In this document: positions 52,725 through 62,084 of the stretch, in pieces
Layout: each line of letters begins with the position of its first letter
Position numbering within the stretch: position 1 is the first letter of the stretch
From: Ktedonobacter robiniae
Lineage (GTDB): Bacteria > Chloroflexota > Ktedonobacteria > Ktedonobacterales > Ktedonobacteraceae
Reading direction: 5' to 3'
Assembly (NCBI RefSeq): GCF_016587375.1
Contig: NZ_BNJG01000002.1
Coordinates: forward strand, 124,001 to 188,000
Length of the DNA: 64,000 nt
Translations under genes and position numbers: made by a program
The notes under the pieces: model-generated
What the model was told of the DNA's origin: nothing
What the model saw: the letters and a program-made list of their open reading frames with translations, nothing else
Database searches by the model: none

Positions 52725-53131
52725 ATCAAGTAGCAGTCAGGTAAAGGATCACAAATATTCTATCTGGCCCTTTTTATAGTTTGATATTCGCTTTTTGTGT
52801 CAAATCCAACAAAAATGGTTTTCATTATCTTCTGTGCTAGACCTGTGCATAGAAAAAGTGGTTTGCCCTCATTGGCTCCAACAGGGCATTCTTAAAAGGG
52901 TCCCTCACGCAGTGTGTCTCCTCGCCCGGAAGATAATGAAGAACCAAAAACTTCGCTCGACGCTAAGGCTTGGGAGGAACTCACTCTGGATGATTTTCAA
53001 AAAGCCAGCGTTCGTATCTCTGCTGGATTCGGTCGTCGCTCATGATATACTTGTCATGCATCCCGCATTTGCCGAACAGAGAGAGAAAAAAGAAAGAACC
53101 ACGATGTATCATGCATGGTTGAGGATAATGG
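52725..53131. other. Intergenic, no confident gene
   Basis: Short frames only; none has a family pattern. The right end contains the leader of a small ORF at 53132. Confidence 0.4.
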
Positions 53132-53347
53132 ATGTATCTACTACGTGTAAAAAATATTTATGATGCAGGGAATGATTATTATAGGATCCATATTGAGGAT
53201 CACGGTATCAATTCACACAATCGAGAAGTTCGCCAATCTGTAAAGGACGCATTTGCTACCTTGCGCAAAGCCATCAATGCCTATCGCCTCCTACCTGAGT
53301 ATGCTGCGCTCTATCGTATTGATGAACGATATGTAGTGACCCCATGA
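53132..53347 (+). CDS. Small hypothetical protein
   Basis: 71 residues: YLLRVKNIYDAGNDYYRIHI, then SVKDAFATLRKAINAYRLLP and YAALYRIDERYVV. Good amphipathic pattern, but the ribosome site (GAGGATAATGG) is only moderate. Family unknown. Confidence 0.35.
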   Translation: MYLLRVKNIYDAGNDYYRIHIEDHGINSHNREVRQSVKDAFATLRKAINAYRLLPEYAALYRIDERYVVTP

Positions 53348-53398
53348 AATTGGACGCTTTTTTGCCTATCCAAATCAACTCATGAGATAATAGGAACA

Positions 53399-53938
53399 TC
53401 ATTCTGCAATGATACGTCCAGAGCGCAACGAGACGGTAAATGGTCTCCAGCCACCAGGAGGGTCCCACTCGCCTTCTCCGCGTATCATATCATTTTCGAC
53501 GCTTTTGATGACCACTCCATCAATTCCAAGGTCTTCCGCCCTCCATTGTAACCTGATCTCTGGATCAAAACACAGGAGTTCTGATGCTGATGCGACAAGA
53601 AGAAACGCTTCTGTCGGATAGAGGTGGTCAAAGTACCCGCGCAGAGGATAGGAATAGCGCTGCTTCGTATCAAGAGCAACGAAGTGGACCGCATCTGCAA
53701 AGCCAATCACCACCCACGTTTTCCAAATCTGCGCATCGGCAAATGCCCTGTCTTCTCCATACACATCGAACCTCATCACCTGGCTCTCCTGCTGCTCAAC
53801 CAGGCAATAGCTCTCAGGCGTACCACGCCCGGATGGGACAGTTCCCAATGAGATCGGTTCTACAGCCGTCCAGGGCTCTTCAATGGTTCGCGCGAAGCGG
53901 CACGTATACATCTTGTCTTGCCTCCTTGTGGTTTCCAT
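53399..53938 (-). CDS. Hypothetical protein (179 aa)
   Basis: Continuous frame: YTCRFARTIEEPWTAVEPIS, WKTWVVIGFADAVHFVALDT, LCFDPEIRLQWRAEDLGIDG, GEGEWDPPGGWRPFTVSLRS. The last block is typical of small beta-propeller-like or immunity-type proteins seen in actinobacteria and Chloroflexota, annotated as hypothetical. No signal or membrane segment. Confidence 0.6.
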   Translation of the reverse strand: METTRRQDKMYTCRFARTIEEPWTAVEPISLGTVPSGRGTPESYCLVEQQESQVMRFDVYGEDRAFADAQIWKTWVVIGFADAVHFVALDTKQRYSYPLRGYFDHLYPTEAFLLVASASELLCFDPEIRLQWRAEDLGIDGVVIKSVENDMIRGEGEWDPPGGWRPFTVSLRSGRIIAE

Positions 53939-54035
53939 CCCTCATTTGCTTCGCGCTTTTCTATTTATCGATCATTCCTTCGCATTTCTTGACCGACGTT
54001 CTAGTGAATGTCTTACTCTCCAATAGCGCTGCCCT

Positions 54036-54710
54036 CTAACTCGGTTGTATCGATGCTTCTGTTTGATCCCCTTTTATGGGAGACGTATGGACGATCTTTG
54101 TTCCTGCTCGCATCCGAACGTAGACCATGCCTACATACACCACATCATAGATGAACGTGGCAACATAGAGGAACGGCAAGAGCACAGAATGGTGCCAGGG
54201 TGCGGAATACAAATAGAAGGCCAGCGACGCACAGGCAGTGCCAAGTAATTTGCACAAAGCGATACTCATCGATTGGCCACGTAAGGAGCGGCGACGAAAG
54301 AGCATAGTAATGAAGAGTATCGACATCATCAGATTTTGCCCAAACGCAGCATACACTCCTGAATCATGGAACTCAAGTGTGACCAGGAGCACTGCAAAGA
54401 AACTGGTGACGAGTGCCAGGCCCAACACAGTATAAAAAGCCCTCTTCGAGAGATTGAGAAATTCCCTGGGGCCATAACGGATCGTCAAGGCAAAAATGAC
54501 AGCATCTAGGACGAACCAGATGAGATTGACGATGTGTTGGATAAGTTGAGGCGGAAGAAGAAACGAGAAGATAAATTCCCAGGATATATTGGCGCAGAGT
54601 GCAGCCAGGGGCATTCCATAGGAGCGGTCGCGCCAGCTACGTTGGATGATCAAAAGATAGGTAATAGTCCAGAAGAGGCCCGAACCGAGCATGAGGAGGG
54701 TAAAGTACAT
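54036..54710 (-). CDS. Pyr4/PaxB-like integral membrane protein
   Basis: 224 residues, seven predicted helices. The stretch RDRSYGMPLAALCANISWEF between helices 1 and 2, with the acidic residue after the tryptophan, is the hallmark seen in transmembrane terpene cyclases of the fungal Pyr4/PaxB group and their rare bacterial relatives. The second half (YSAPWHHSVLLPFLYVATFI, YDVVYVGMVYVRMR) also fits. No prenyltransferase gene is adjacent, so a biosynthetic role is unproven. Confidence 0.55.
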   Translation of the reverse strand: MYFTLLMLGSGLFWTITYLLIIQRSWRDRSYGMPLAALCANISWEFIFSFLLPPQLIQHIVNLIWFVLDAVIFALTIRYGPREFLNLSKRAFYTVLGLALVTSFFAVLLVTLEFHDSGVYAAFGQNLMMSILFITMLFRRRSLRGQSMSIALCKLLGTACASLAFYLYSAPWHHSVLLPFLYVATFIYDVVYVGMVYVRMRAGTKIVHTSPIKGDQTEASIQPS

Positions 54711-55212
54711 TTTGATATCCCTTTCGTGGGCAAACTCCGTGCATTAAGAATGCGGGTGAAGAATATTTGGAGCTATAGTGCGTAGATGAAATGGTTCTCC
54801 AGACCAAATGTTACTCAATAGTTTAGCGTGAGGAGCTTTCTCTGTCTAGATACCTCTCATGTGATGCCAGCCGGGAGAGGATATGCTCGCAATCACGCAA
54901 ACGCATATATGACGCAATGAAAACGCCAATCCCAATAGGACGACTATAGGGGAATAGATCTTGCCCACCACATGTGAAAACATCCGCGGTGGATCTACTT
55001 CTAGCCAGACTGTATTCCGTTGAGTATCATCAAGCTAGAGCAACATCTGCCAATTATTTATGCTTGCCCTTTTTCTTTCTAAGCCTATATTTATGAAGAG
55101 GTTTCTCCCAGTGAGAAGGGACTTGTTTCATTCGACTCATTTCATTCTCATCCCTTTTTCGTGCTTCCTCAGCCCGTTTTTCAAAATTAAGAAGTCTATC
55201 CATCCAGATGGA
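54711..55212. other. Intergenic, no gene seen
   Basis: 500 bp without coding pattern. The end (55200-55212) belongs to the duplicated segment that carries the LRR gene. Confidence 0.4.
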
Positions 55213-56298
55213 TTATTTTGCTTTCAGGTGTTTCGCCCCTGCCTCTTGCATTGTTCTCAAATAGGCCAGAATAGCCTTGGTGCCTTGGGCGATGATCTTC
55301 GGCGGTGGTGTCTGTAATGGATTGCCATCCAGACGAAAGCGTTTTAATGACGGGAGATCACCTAACTCCATAGGCAGAGAGCAAATTTGATTATTGTTCA
55401 GGTAAAGCGAACGTAGCGACGAGAGATTGCTTAGTTCCATCGGCAAAGAGCTGAACTGGTTGTTTTCCAAATGTAACATTCCTAGTTCAGAGAGATTCCC
55501 TATTTCTTTAGGCAGAGAGGTAAGCTGGTTGTGAGATAGGCGCAGTGTTCGTAGATCGGGGAGGTTAACTATCTCCATAGGAAGAGAGCGAAACTGATTA
55601 TGGGATAGGTCAAGAAAGCGCAATGTAAAGAGATCGCCGATTTCCATAGGGAAAGAGCTGAACTGGTTGTTATCGAGCCAAAGCATGTGCAGTGAAGAGA
55701 GGTTGCCAATCTCCGCGGGGAGAGAGGTGAACTGATTATGAGATAGCCTGAGTGCCTCTAATTTTGAGAGGTGCCACACTTGCTCTGGTAACACACTGAG
55801 CTGATTGTTGCCCAAGTAAAGGGATTGCAATTCAGAGAGGCTGCCAATGTCTCCAGGCAGAGAGCAAAACTGGTTATTGCCCAGGTCGAGCAAGTGCAGA
55901 TGCTGAAGGCTCCATACCTGCTCAGGTAGAGAGCTCAGTTGATTGTGATCCAATTCAAGCCATTCCAGTGAAAAAAGCCTGCCTACGTCTGAAGACAGGG
56001 TACTCAGCTGATTGTGGGTCAGGTAAAGCGATCGCAATGTTGAGAGTTGCCATACTTCCGAAGGGATCTGCGTCAAATCGCATTCGCAGAGATGCAGTTC
56101 AATCACTCGCCCATACTTGTCATATTGACATTGCCTACTATCACTCATCCAGGAGTGAACGTTGCATTGCGTATCAGGATCCCAGCCTCTCAACTGTCGT
56201 TGAAGCTGTTTCACCAGCCTCTGTCGTTGCAATTGCCCCATGACCTGCCGATTCGATTTCATCGCCGTTCTCCATCTATATTCTCGTATTTTACCCAT
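55213..56298 (-). CDS. Leucine-rich-repeat protein, copy 2
   Basis: 361 residues, paralogue of 33581-34633. First 35 residues (TAMKSNRQVMGQLQRQRLVK) and the C-terminal cap (LDGNPLQTPPPKIIAQGTKA) are nearly identical; the inner 23-residue repeats differ more. Flanking DNA on both sides is also similar, so the gene was duplicated as a segment of about 1.2 kb. An additional tail (QEAGAKHLKAK) is present. Partner unknown. Confidence 0.9.
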   Translation of the reverse strand: MGKIREYRWRTAMKSNRQVMGQLQRQRLVKQLQRQLRGWDPDTQCNVHSWMSDSRQCQYDKYGRVIELHLCECDLTQIPSEVWQLSTLRSLYLTHNQLSTLSSDVGRLFSLEWLELDHNQLSSLPEQVWSLQHLHLLDLGNNQFCSLPGDIGSLSELQSLYLGNNQLSVLPEQVWHLSKLEALRLSHNQFTSLPAEIGNLSSLHMLWLDNNQFSSFPMEIGDLFTLRFLDLSHNQFRSLPMEIVNLPDLRTLRLSHNQLTSLPKEIGNLSELGMLHLENNQFSSLPMELSNLSSLRSLYLNNNQICSLPMELGDLPSLKRFRLDGNPLQTPPPKIIAQGTKAILAYLRTMQEAGAKHLKAK

Positions 56299-56527
56299 TC
56301 TAGCTAATCAGCTTTCTTCTGTATAGATGAAGTGCTTGCTGAGTATTGGAAGAAATTGCTCAGTTGCCCTGACTTTGCAAAAAGCAACGTCTTCACAGAG
56401 ACAATAGCACCGGAACGCCATTTGAACGCAAAATGATTTGCAAGCCTGGCTTTGTTCCTCGCGATCAACACTAGCTTTTTCTTCTTTCGGAGCCTATACT
56501 CTCAAATAGATCAGATAATCAAGCACA

Positions 56528-57916
56528 ATGAAGGAGCTGGCTCTTCAAGTGTATAAGGCTCTCATGGCAGAAATCCAGCAGGCAATGGGCGGATCGTTCA
56601 CAGCAAGAGATTTTCCAAAGGTAATCGGGGTTGGGACACTGGCATCGGTTTATGCTGTGACCGATCTGGCCATTGCCTCTCTTGCTTCGGCAGGTATGGC
56701 AATGGCTGAATTTATCGCTCTCCAGCGTGGCAAAAGACCGTCCATCCAGGTGGATCGACGGTTGGCATCCCTCTGGTTTTCTCAATCCTTGCATCCGATA
56801 GGCTGGCAGTTGCCACCGCAATGGGATACCGTTGCTGGGAATTATCAGGCACGGGACAACTGGATACGGTTACACACCAACGCACCACATCATCGTCGTG
56901 CTGCACTTCACGTGCTGGGGTGTGCGGAAGATCGGGAGGCTGTCGCGCGGGCAGTTGCCGGTTGGCAGGCAACCGAATTGGAGGATGCTATCGTTTCTGT
57001 CAAAGGGTGTGCGGCTGCGATGAGATCCGTGGAGGAGTGGAGGAGCCACGAACAGGGGCGAGCAGTGGCCAACGAGCCATTACTGCACGTTTCTCTGACG
57101 AATTCCGGTTGTGTACCAACTTGGTCCAAAGCAGCGACACGGCCTTTAGAGGGCGTACGAGTGCTCGATTTAACCAGAATTCTGGCTGGTCCAGTGGCCA
57201 CCCGTTTTCTCGCCGGGTATGGGGCGCAAATCTTGCGCATTGATCCTCTCGGATGGGAAGAGCCAGGAACGGTACCAGAGGTTGTCGTCGGGAAACGCTG
57301 TGCGCGGCTTGATCTCAAGAGTTCTCATGGGATGATCACGCTGAAAAAACTGCTGGCTGATGCTGACATCCTGGTTCATGGCTATCGAACAGATGCCCTG
57401 GCACGTCTTGGCCTTGATCGGGAAGAGCGGCAGAAGCTGCGGCCTGGCTTGATTGATATTTCGCTCAATGCCTATGGTTGGAGTGGGCCGTGGCAAATGC
57501 GGAGAGGGTTTGATAGCCTGATCCAGATGTCGAGTGGTATTGCCCATATGGGGATGGTGAAGGCCGATAAGCCGCATCCACTTCCCCTGCCTGGACAGGC
57601 TCTTGATCATGCCACAGGATACCTGCTTGCGGGAGCGGCCATACGCGGTTTGACCAGGCGGGCGATGGATGGCAGGGGAGTAGAAGTACGGGCCTCGCTG
57701 GCACGAACTGCTGCATTATTGACTCGCTATCCTGTGGAAAATGGACTGATTGCACAGATTGAGCCGGAGCAAAGCGACGATTTTGCTCCGGTTATCGAAG
57801 AGACCGCCTGGGGACCAGCCCAGCGCCTCAGGCCACCTTTGATGCTAGAAGATTGTCCAATGTATTGGGATTTGCCATCGGTGCGATTGGGGTCTTCATC
57901 AGCCGAATGGATGTAA
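56528..57916 (+). CDS. CaiB/BaiF family (class III) CoA-transferase
   Basis: 462 residues. The core block RPLEGVRVLDLTRILAGPVA, then RIDPLGWEEPG, RCARLDLKSSHGM and DILVHGYRTDALARLGLD are characteristic; the catalytic Asp region follows. The first 190 residues form an N-terminal extension with a truncated transferase-like pattern (GVGTLASVYAVTDLAIASLA), so it is of the two-unit type. Reaction: reversible transfer of CoA between carboxylic acids; the acid is unknown. ATG lacks a strong ribosome site. The end overlaps the next gene, which is convergent. Confidence 0.88.
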   Translation: MKELALQVYKALMAEIQQAMGGSFTARDFPKVIGVGTLASVYAVTDLAIASLASAGMAMAEFIALQRGKRPSIQVDRRLASLWFSQSLHPIGWQLPPQWDTVAGNYQARDNWIRLHTNAPHHRRAALHVLGCAEDREAVARAVAGWQATELEDAIVSVKGCAAAMRSVEEWRSHEQGRAVANEPLLHVSLTNSGCVPTWSKAATRPLEGVRVLDLTRILAGPVATRFLAGYGAQILRIDPLGWEEPGTVPEVVVGKRCARLDLKSSHGMITLKKLLADADILVHGYRTDALARLGLDREERQKLRPGLIDISLNAYGWSGPWQMRRGFDSLIQMSSGIAHMGMVKADKPHPLPLPGQALDHATGYLLAGAAIRGLTRRAMDGRGVEVRASLARTAALLTRYPVENGLIAQIEPEQSDDFAPVIEETAWGPAQRLRPPLMLEDCPMYWDLPSVRLGSSSAEWM

Positions 57917-58322
57917 GTTTATCTGGCCTGCCTGTGTTTTTTATGAAAAGAGATGGCAGAGGAGAAACGGCTGTTGTGCGTTCTTGAGGGGAAGAAGCGG
58001 GGGTAGGAACTGGTCGTGGAGCGATGCTGCTTTGCGTCCCCTGGTGTTTCTCAAGCTCCGCTGCCAGAATGAGACTACACTCATGGCAATAGGATACCGG
58101 TGACAGGCGGTTGTAATCAACCATCGCAAGGTAGAAGATATGTTTACAAATCCGACAGGTGAGTTGCTTAATTGGCTCATTGTAACCATCAGGGATGAGA
58201 GGTGTAGTCTCCATTGACACATTCTCTTCTATTACTACAGTTGTAATTCTGTGATGACATGGAAACGTTTTACTCATCTTTGAGAATTCGTCGCGTTTCT
58301 CTGAATAAATCAACATGAGCAA
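57828..58322 (-). CDS. Zinc-ribbon-like hypothetical protein
   Basis: Up to 164 residues. LTCRICKHIFYLAMVDYNRL and YCHECSLILAAELE provide a CxxC/CxxC zinc site; the tail is proline-rich and low-complexity (RPVPTPASSPQERT). Several starts possible (58322, ATG near 58274 or 58211). It overlaps the CoA-transferase end by 89 bp, which lowers confidence in its C-terminus. Confidence 0.45.
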   Translation of the reverse strand: MLMLIYSEKRDEFSKMSKTFPCHHRITTVVIEENVSMETTPLIPDGYNEPIKQLTCRICKHIFYLAMVDYNRLSPVSYCHECSLILAAELEKHQGTQSSIAPRPVPTPASSPQERTTAVSPLPSLFIKNTGRPDKLTSIRLMKTPIAPMANPNTLDNLLASKVA

Positions 58323-58334
58323 ATAAGATAATTG

Positions 58335-58727
58335 CTACAAACGCTGCATTCCATGTTGCCTCTCTCTCTCGTTGTGGGAATGATTCCGACTTGTTTCCAC
58401 GCTATCTGCATATCGCTCACCCCACTGCCTCATCAACACTAAAATGGGCTCTAGAGTCAGGCCAAATGGAGTGAGCGAGTACTCGACCTTTGGAGGAACC
58501 TGTTTGTAGACTTCGCGATGAATCACCCCATCCTCTTCTAACTCTCGTAGTTGGAGGGTGAGTATCCGCTGGGTGGCCTCGGGAACCAACCGATTGAGTT
58601 CCCCGAAGCGTCGTGGACCATTAATAAGCAGGGCATGCAAGATCATTGGCTTCCACTTTCCTCCCATCACGTCAACCGTTTTTTCCACATAACACTTTGT
58701 TCCTGTTGTGTTGATTTCTTGCTGCAT
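58335..58727 (-). CDS. HxlR-family helix-turn-helix regulator
   Basis: 130 residues, typical size. KCYVEKTVDVMGGKWKPMIL, GPRRFGELNRLVPEATQRIL and LRELEEDGVIHREVYKQVPP define the winged helix. A family of redox- or aldehyde-responsive regulators. Divergent from the LLM oxidoreductase at 59138, which is its probable target. Confidence 0.92.
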   Translation of the reverse strand: MQQEINTTGTKCYVEKTVDVMGGKWKPMILHALLINGPRRFGELNRLVPEATQRILTLQLRELEEDGVIHREVYKQVPPKVEYSLTPFGLTLEPILVLMRQWGERYADSVETSRNHSHNERERQHGMQRL

Positions 58728-59137
58728 AAGGGGCGCCTCTTTCTTCTGTTGTCGTTTCCATCTCTCGCGATACTATCATTTATGTCAGTATCGCACATTT
58801 TTGTACGTACTTGTGCCTGTGGTGTGGAATACGTATACTTCGACAACGAGGGATCTGGGAATTGCATTTCCCTGATGACAACCGCTGTAGCGCACATAAT
58901 GTTTACCGTATGTAGGGGAACCGATTCTCTCTGACTTGGTTCTGTGTTGGGGAGATCTGTTTGCATATGTGGCATAAAGCAACAGCTATGTGGGCTGTCA
59001 ATTCAATCAAAGTGAGTGCTAGAGGTAGCATATCTAGATGATACACGTTTAGCTGAATGTCGCCTCTCGAAGGATGCTCATTCTTGCAGATAATCTGGCA
59101 GAAATACTTCTGCCAGCAGAGAAAGAGGTTATGTGTT
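58728..59137. promoter_or_regulatory. Divergent HxlR/LLM control region
   Basis: 410 bp between the divergent HxlR and LLM genes. Contains a perfect 9-bp stem with loop ATAC (59095-59103 with 59108-59116) in the LLM leader, 22 bases before the ATG region. Short TATCGCGATACTATC-like inverted stretch near 58765 could be an operator. Confidence 0.4.
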
Positions 59138-60091
59138 ATGTCTCTCAAATATGGTGTTTACCTTGCCCTGGGCGGTTTGACGGAACTGGCAGGCATCAAG
59201 GATCCCGTAGAAGCGTATGAAACGCTGACTCGCGTGGCACAAACGGCTGAGGAGTATGGCTATGAATCGATCTGGTTGGCGGACCACTTTCAGACGACGA
59301 TCCCCCTGTCTCCACAAGAAGCGACCTTTGAGTGCTGGACCAGCGCAGCGGCTCTGGCGCGTGATACGAAGCGGGTGCGTATCGGCCAGATGGTGACGGG
59401 GAATAGTTATCGGAACCCCGCGTTACAGGCGAAAATGGCTTCGACTGTCGATGTGCTCTCGCATGGACGACTTACCTTTGGCATAGGAGCAGGTTGGTAC
59501 GAGTCTGAATATCGGGCCTATGGCTACGAATATCCAGAGGCGAATGTCCGTGCGCGCCAGTTGCGCGAAGCGGTCCAAGTCATTTTGGCGATGTGGAAGG
59601 AAGACGAGGCTGTCTTTGAAGGCAAATACTACCAGGTGCGCGGTGCCATCAATCAGCCCAAAGGGGTGCAGCAACCCCATATCCCCCTGCTGATTGCTGG
59701 CGGTGGTGAGCAGGTCACACTCAAACTGGTGGCTCAATACGGCGATGCCTGTAACGTCTTTGGCGATCCTGCCACGGTTGCTCACAAGTTTGCAGTGCTC
59801 AAACAGCATTGTGAGTCTGTTGGACGCAGCTACAATAGCATTCATCGTACAGCACAGACGTTCTGTATCATTGGTGATACCGATGAGCAAGCTCAGGCTT
59901 TGATCCCAGAGTGGATGAAGGCCCTTTTGCCTGGAGATTCTCAGTCGTATGCTCTCATTGGCAGTTCTGAGACGATTCGCCAGCGTCTCGCTGCCTACGA
60001 GGCGGCAGGCGTCCAGGAACTGGCGATCATCTTCTCAGAGGTGACGCAACTGGATACCATCCGTCGCTTCGCCAGAGAGTTCATCGTGTAA
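59138..60091 (+). CDS. LLM-class F420-dependent oxidoreductase (TIGR03560-like)
   Basis: 317 residues from ATG 59138 (MSLKYGVYLALGGLTELAGI). Motifs: EEYGYESIWLADHFQTTIPL, VRIGQMVTGNSYRNPALQAK, SHGRLTFGIGAGWYESEYRA, IPLLIAGGGEQVTLKLVAQY. The AAGAGGTT box lies before the start; the longer frame from 59057 crosses the leader hairpin and is not family-like. Probably regulated by the divergent HxlR. Substrate unknown. Confidence 0.92.
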   Translation: MSLKYGVYLALGGLTELAGIKDPVEAYETLTRVAQTAEEYGYESIWLADHFQTTIPLSPQEATFECWTSAAALARDTKRVRIGQMVTGNSYRNPALQAKMASTVDVLSHGRLTFGIGAGWYESEYRAYGYEYPEANVRARQLREAVQVILAMWKEDEAVFEGKYYQVRGAINQPKGVQQPHIPLLIAGGGEQVTLKLVAQYGDACNVFGDPATVAHKFAVLKQHCESVGRSYNSIHRTAQTFCIIGDTDEQAQALIPEWMKALLPGDSQSYALIGSSETIRQRLAAYEAAGVQELAIIFSEVTQLDTIRRFAREFIV

Positions 60092-60353
60092 ACGTTGAAA
60101 CAGAGGGAAAAACCGTAAAAGAGATAACGCTGTGAGGTGCTTTCATCCTGACTTTCCATCAGGTTGAGTACAAGAGCCAGAAAAGAGTGTTTCACGCATG
60201 CATCCTCCATCTCCTGAAGCCGTCTGGACGTCCACGTTTGATGGCCTCTGTCAACGGGTACAGCACTGCTGTATTCGGAAAGCCACTAGTACATCAAGGC
60301 ATTGAAAGGCCCATGATAGAATAGGGGAAAAGAGCGAGGAGATCACACCATCG
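60092..60353. other. Intergenic, left flank of the IS630 element
   Basis: No gene. IS630 termini should lie between about 60280 and 60353; I did not find a convincing matching right terminus. Confidence 0.35.
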
Positions 60354-61572
60354 ATGCCCAAACGAGCGACAGCGATTCGCCTGAGTGAGAAAGAGCGGGA
60401 AGAGTTAACGCGGTTGACGAAGCGTCATCGAAGCGAACAACAAGTGGCGCTGAGAGCACGCATCGTCTTAGCGGCGGAGCAAGGGGCTTCCAATGCTCAG
60501 ATTGCGCGCGACTTGACTATCAACGTGGATACGGTGCGTTTGTGGAGAGATCGCTGGGCGAGAGCGAGCGGGCCTGAGAGCGATCACGAAGAGGGGAGAG
60601 AGCCGTCGGTGCGTCTGCTCCAGCGCTTGCAGGATGCCCCTCGTCCCGGAGCGGTTCCCAAATTCACGGCAGAGCAACGGGCTCAGATGGCGGCTCTGGC
60701 CTGCGAGGCGCCCGCGAAAACGGGTCGGCCTATCAGCCAGTGGACAGGTCGAGAAATCGCGGACGAACTGAAGCAACGGGGGATCGTCACCAAGATCTCG
60801 CCTCGGCATGCAGCTCGACTCCTCAAAAAGGGGCTTCCAACCACACCGGTTCCGCTATTGGCTGACCGAGGAAGAAGACCCGCAGCGAGAAGAGAAAATT
60901 GTGGAGGGCTGTCAGGTCTATGCACAAGCCGCCGAGCGAGCCAAACGAGGCGAACGCACCATCAGCATGGATGAATTGACAGGGGTGCAAGCCCTGGAAC
61001 GCAAGCATCCCGACCTGCCCATGCAGCCCGGTCATGTCCTGCGGCGCGAATTTGAGTACATTCGGCATGGGACCTTGTCCTGGTTCATCAAATTTGATGT
61101 GGTCAGAGGACAAGTGATTGAACCCTCCTGGGGACCCAGGCGCACCGAAGAGGATGCGCTCGCACACCTTCAGCGCTTGATCGCCAGCGATCCAACCGCG
61201 ACCAAATGGCACATTGTGCTGGACAACCTGAACATTCACCAATCCGAGTCTCTGGTCCGTTGGATTGCTGATCTGGAGGGGATTGAGCAAGACATGCTGG
61301 GAGTCAAAGACAAACGCGGTATTCACCACTCGATGGCTAGCCGTGCCGCTTTCTTGCACGACCCAACGCATCGTGTGGTGTTTTATTACACCCCCAAACA
61401 TGCATCCTGGATGAACCAGGTGGAAATTTGGCTCAGTATTTTGGTCCGCAAGCTGCTCAAACGTGGCCATTTCATCTCGCTCGATGATTTGCGCGACCAG
61501 ATGCTGGCCTTTATGGCCTATTACAATCGGACAATGGCTAAGCCCATCAAGTGGACGTACACCGCATACTGA
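60354..61572 (+). mobile_element. IS630-family transposase in two frames
   Basis: First frame (60354-60974): LSEKEREELTRLTKRHRSEQ, RARIVLAAEQGASNAQIARD, DTVRLWRDRWA helix-turn-helix. Second frame (to 61572): SMDELTGVQALERKHPDLPM, WHIVLDNLNIHQ, FYYTPKHASWMNQVEIW, the DDE catalytic core. The protein continues between frames at CTCAAAAAGGGGC (60822-60834): reading LK then RGF needs a +1 shift in the run of five A. Either programmed frameshifting or a one-base insertion. The last residues (KWTYTAY) are family-like and complete. Confidence 0.88.
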
Positions 61573-61617
61573 CTTAAAGTGTCATACCGATGAGCGTTCT
61601 TGCTCTCGCCTCTTCAT

Positions 61618-62064
61618 TTAAGAGACACTTTTCTCTTTGGGCCATGTGACTTCTAAACACAGCTGATTGTTGTCAAAAAACACAAAGGATCCCAGTTCAG
61701 GAATCTCTGTGATGGAGACATGGGCATTGCTCAAACGCTCGCGTAAGGCGCGTGCGGCAATTCCATCTGGGAGTCGCAGGGCGACATGGGGGACGAAACT
61801 CTGTGGATGAGTGTCTGAAGCGCCGAGCGTTGTTTTTTCGAGCGGGCGTTCAAAGAAATGGAAGCCCCAGACGTTGTCGTCGTTTGGTTTGACGAAAATG
61901 AGACAATGCCTGCCGCGTCCCTCTTTGGACGGGGCGATATCACTCGTCTGCATTCCCAACACGTCCCGGTAGAAGCGAATAGTCGCGTCCAGGTCAGTGG
62001 TGAGCAAGGCAATGTGATGAATACCATACCATGGAAGCTGAAATGCTTGCTCTGCTAGAGACAT
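61618..62064 (-). CDS. VOC-family (glyoxalase/dioxygenase-like) protein
   Basis: 148 residues from ATG 62064: YGIHHIALLTTDLDATIRFY, RHCLIFVKPNDDNVWGFHFF, FVPHVALRLPDGIAARAL and FVFFDNNQLCLEVTW. Two beta-alpha-beta-beta-beta modules with metal-binding His/Glu. A longer frame (to 62196) is the antisense of the AraC gene and was rejected. The AraC-type regulator immediately upstream on the same strand may be its regulator. Confidence 0.88.
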   Translation of the reverse strand: MSLAEQAFQLPWYGIHHIALLTTDLDATIRFYRDVLGMQTSDIAPSKEGRGRHCLIFVKPNDDNVWGFHFFERPLEKTTLGASDTHPQSFVPHVALRLPDGIAARALRERLSNAHVSITEIPELGSFVFFDNNQLCLEVTWPKEKSVS

Positions 62065-62084
62065 CCTTCTTCTGCTCCTTCTTT

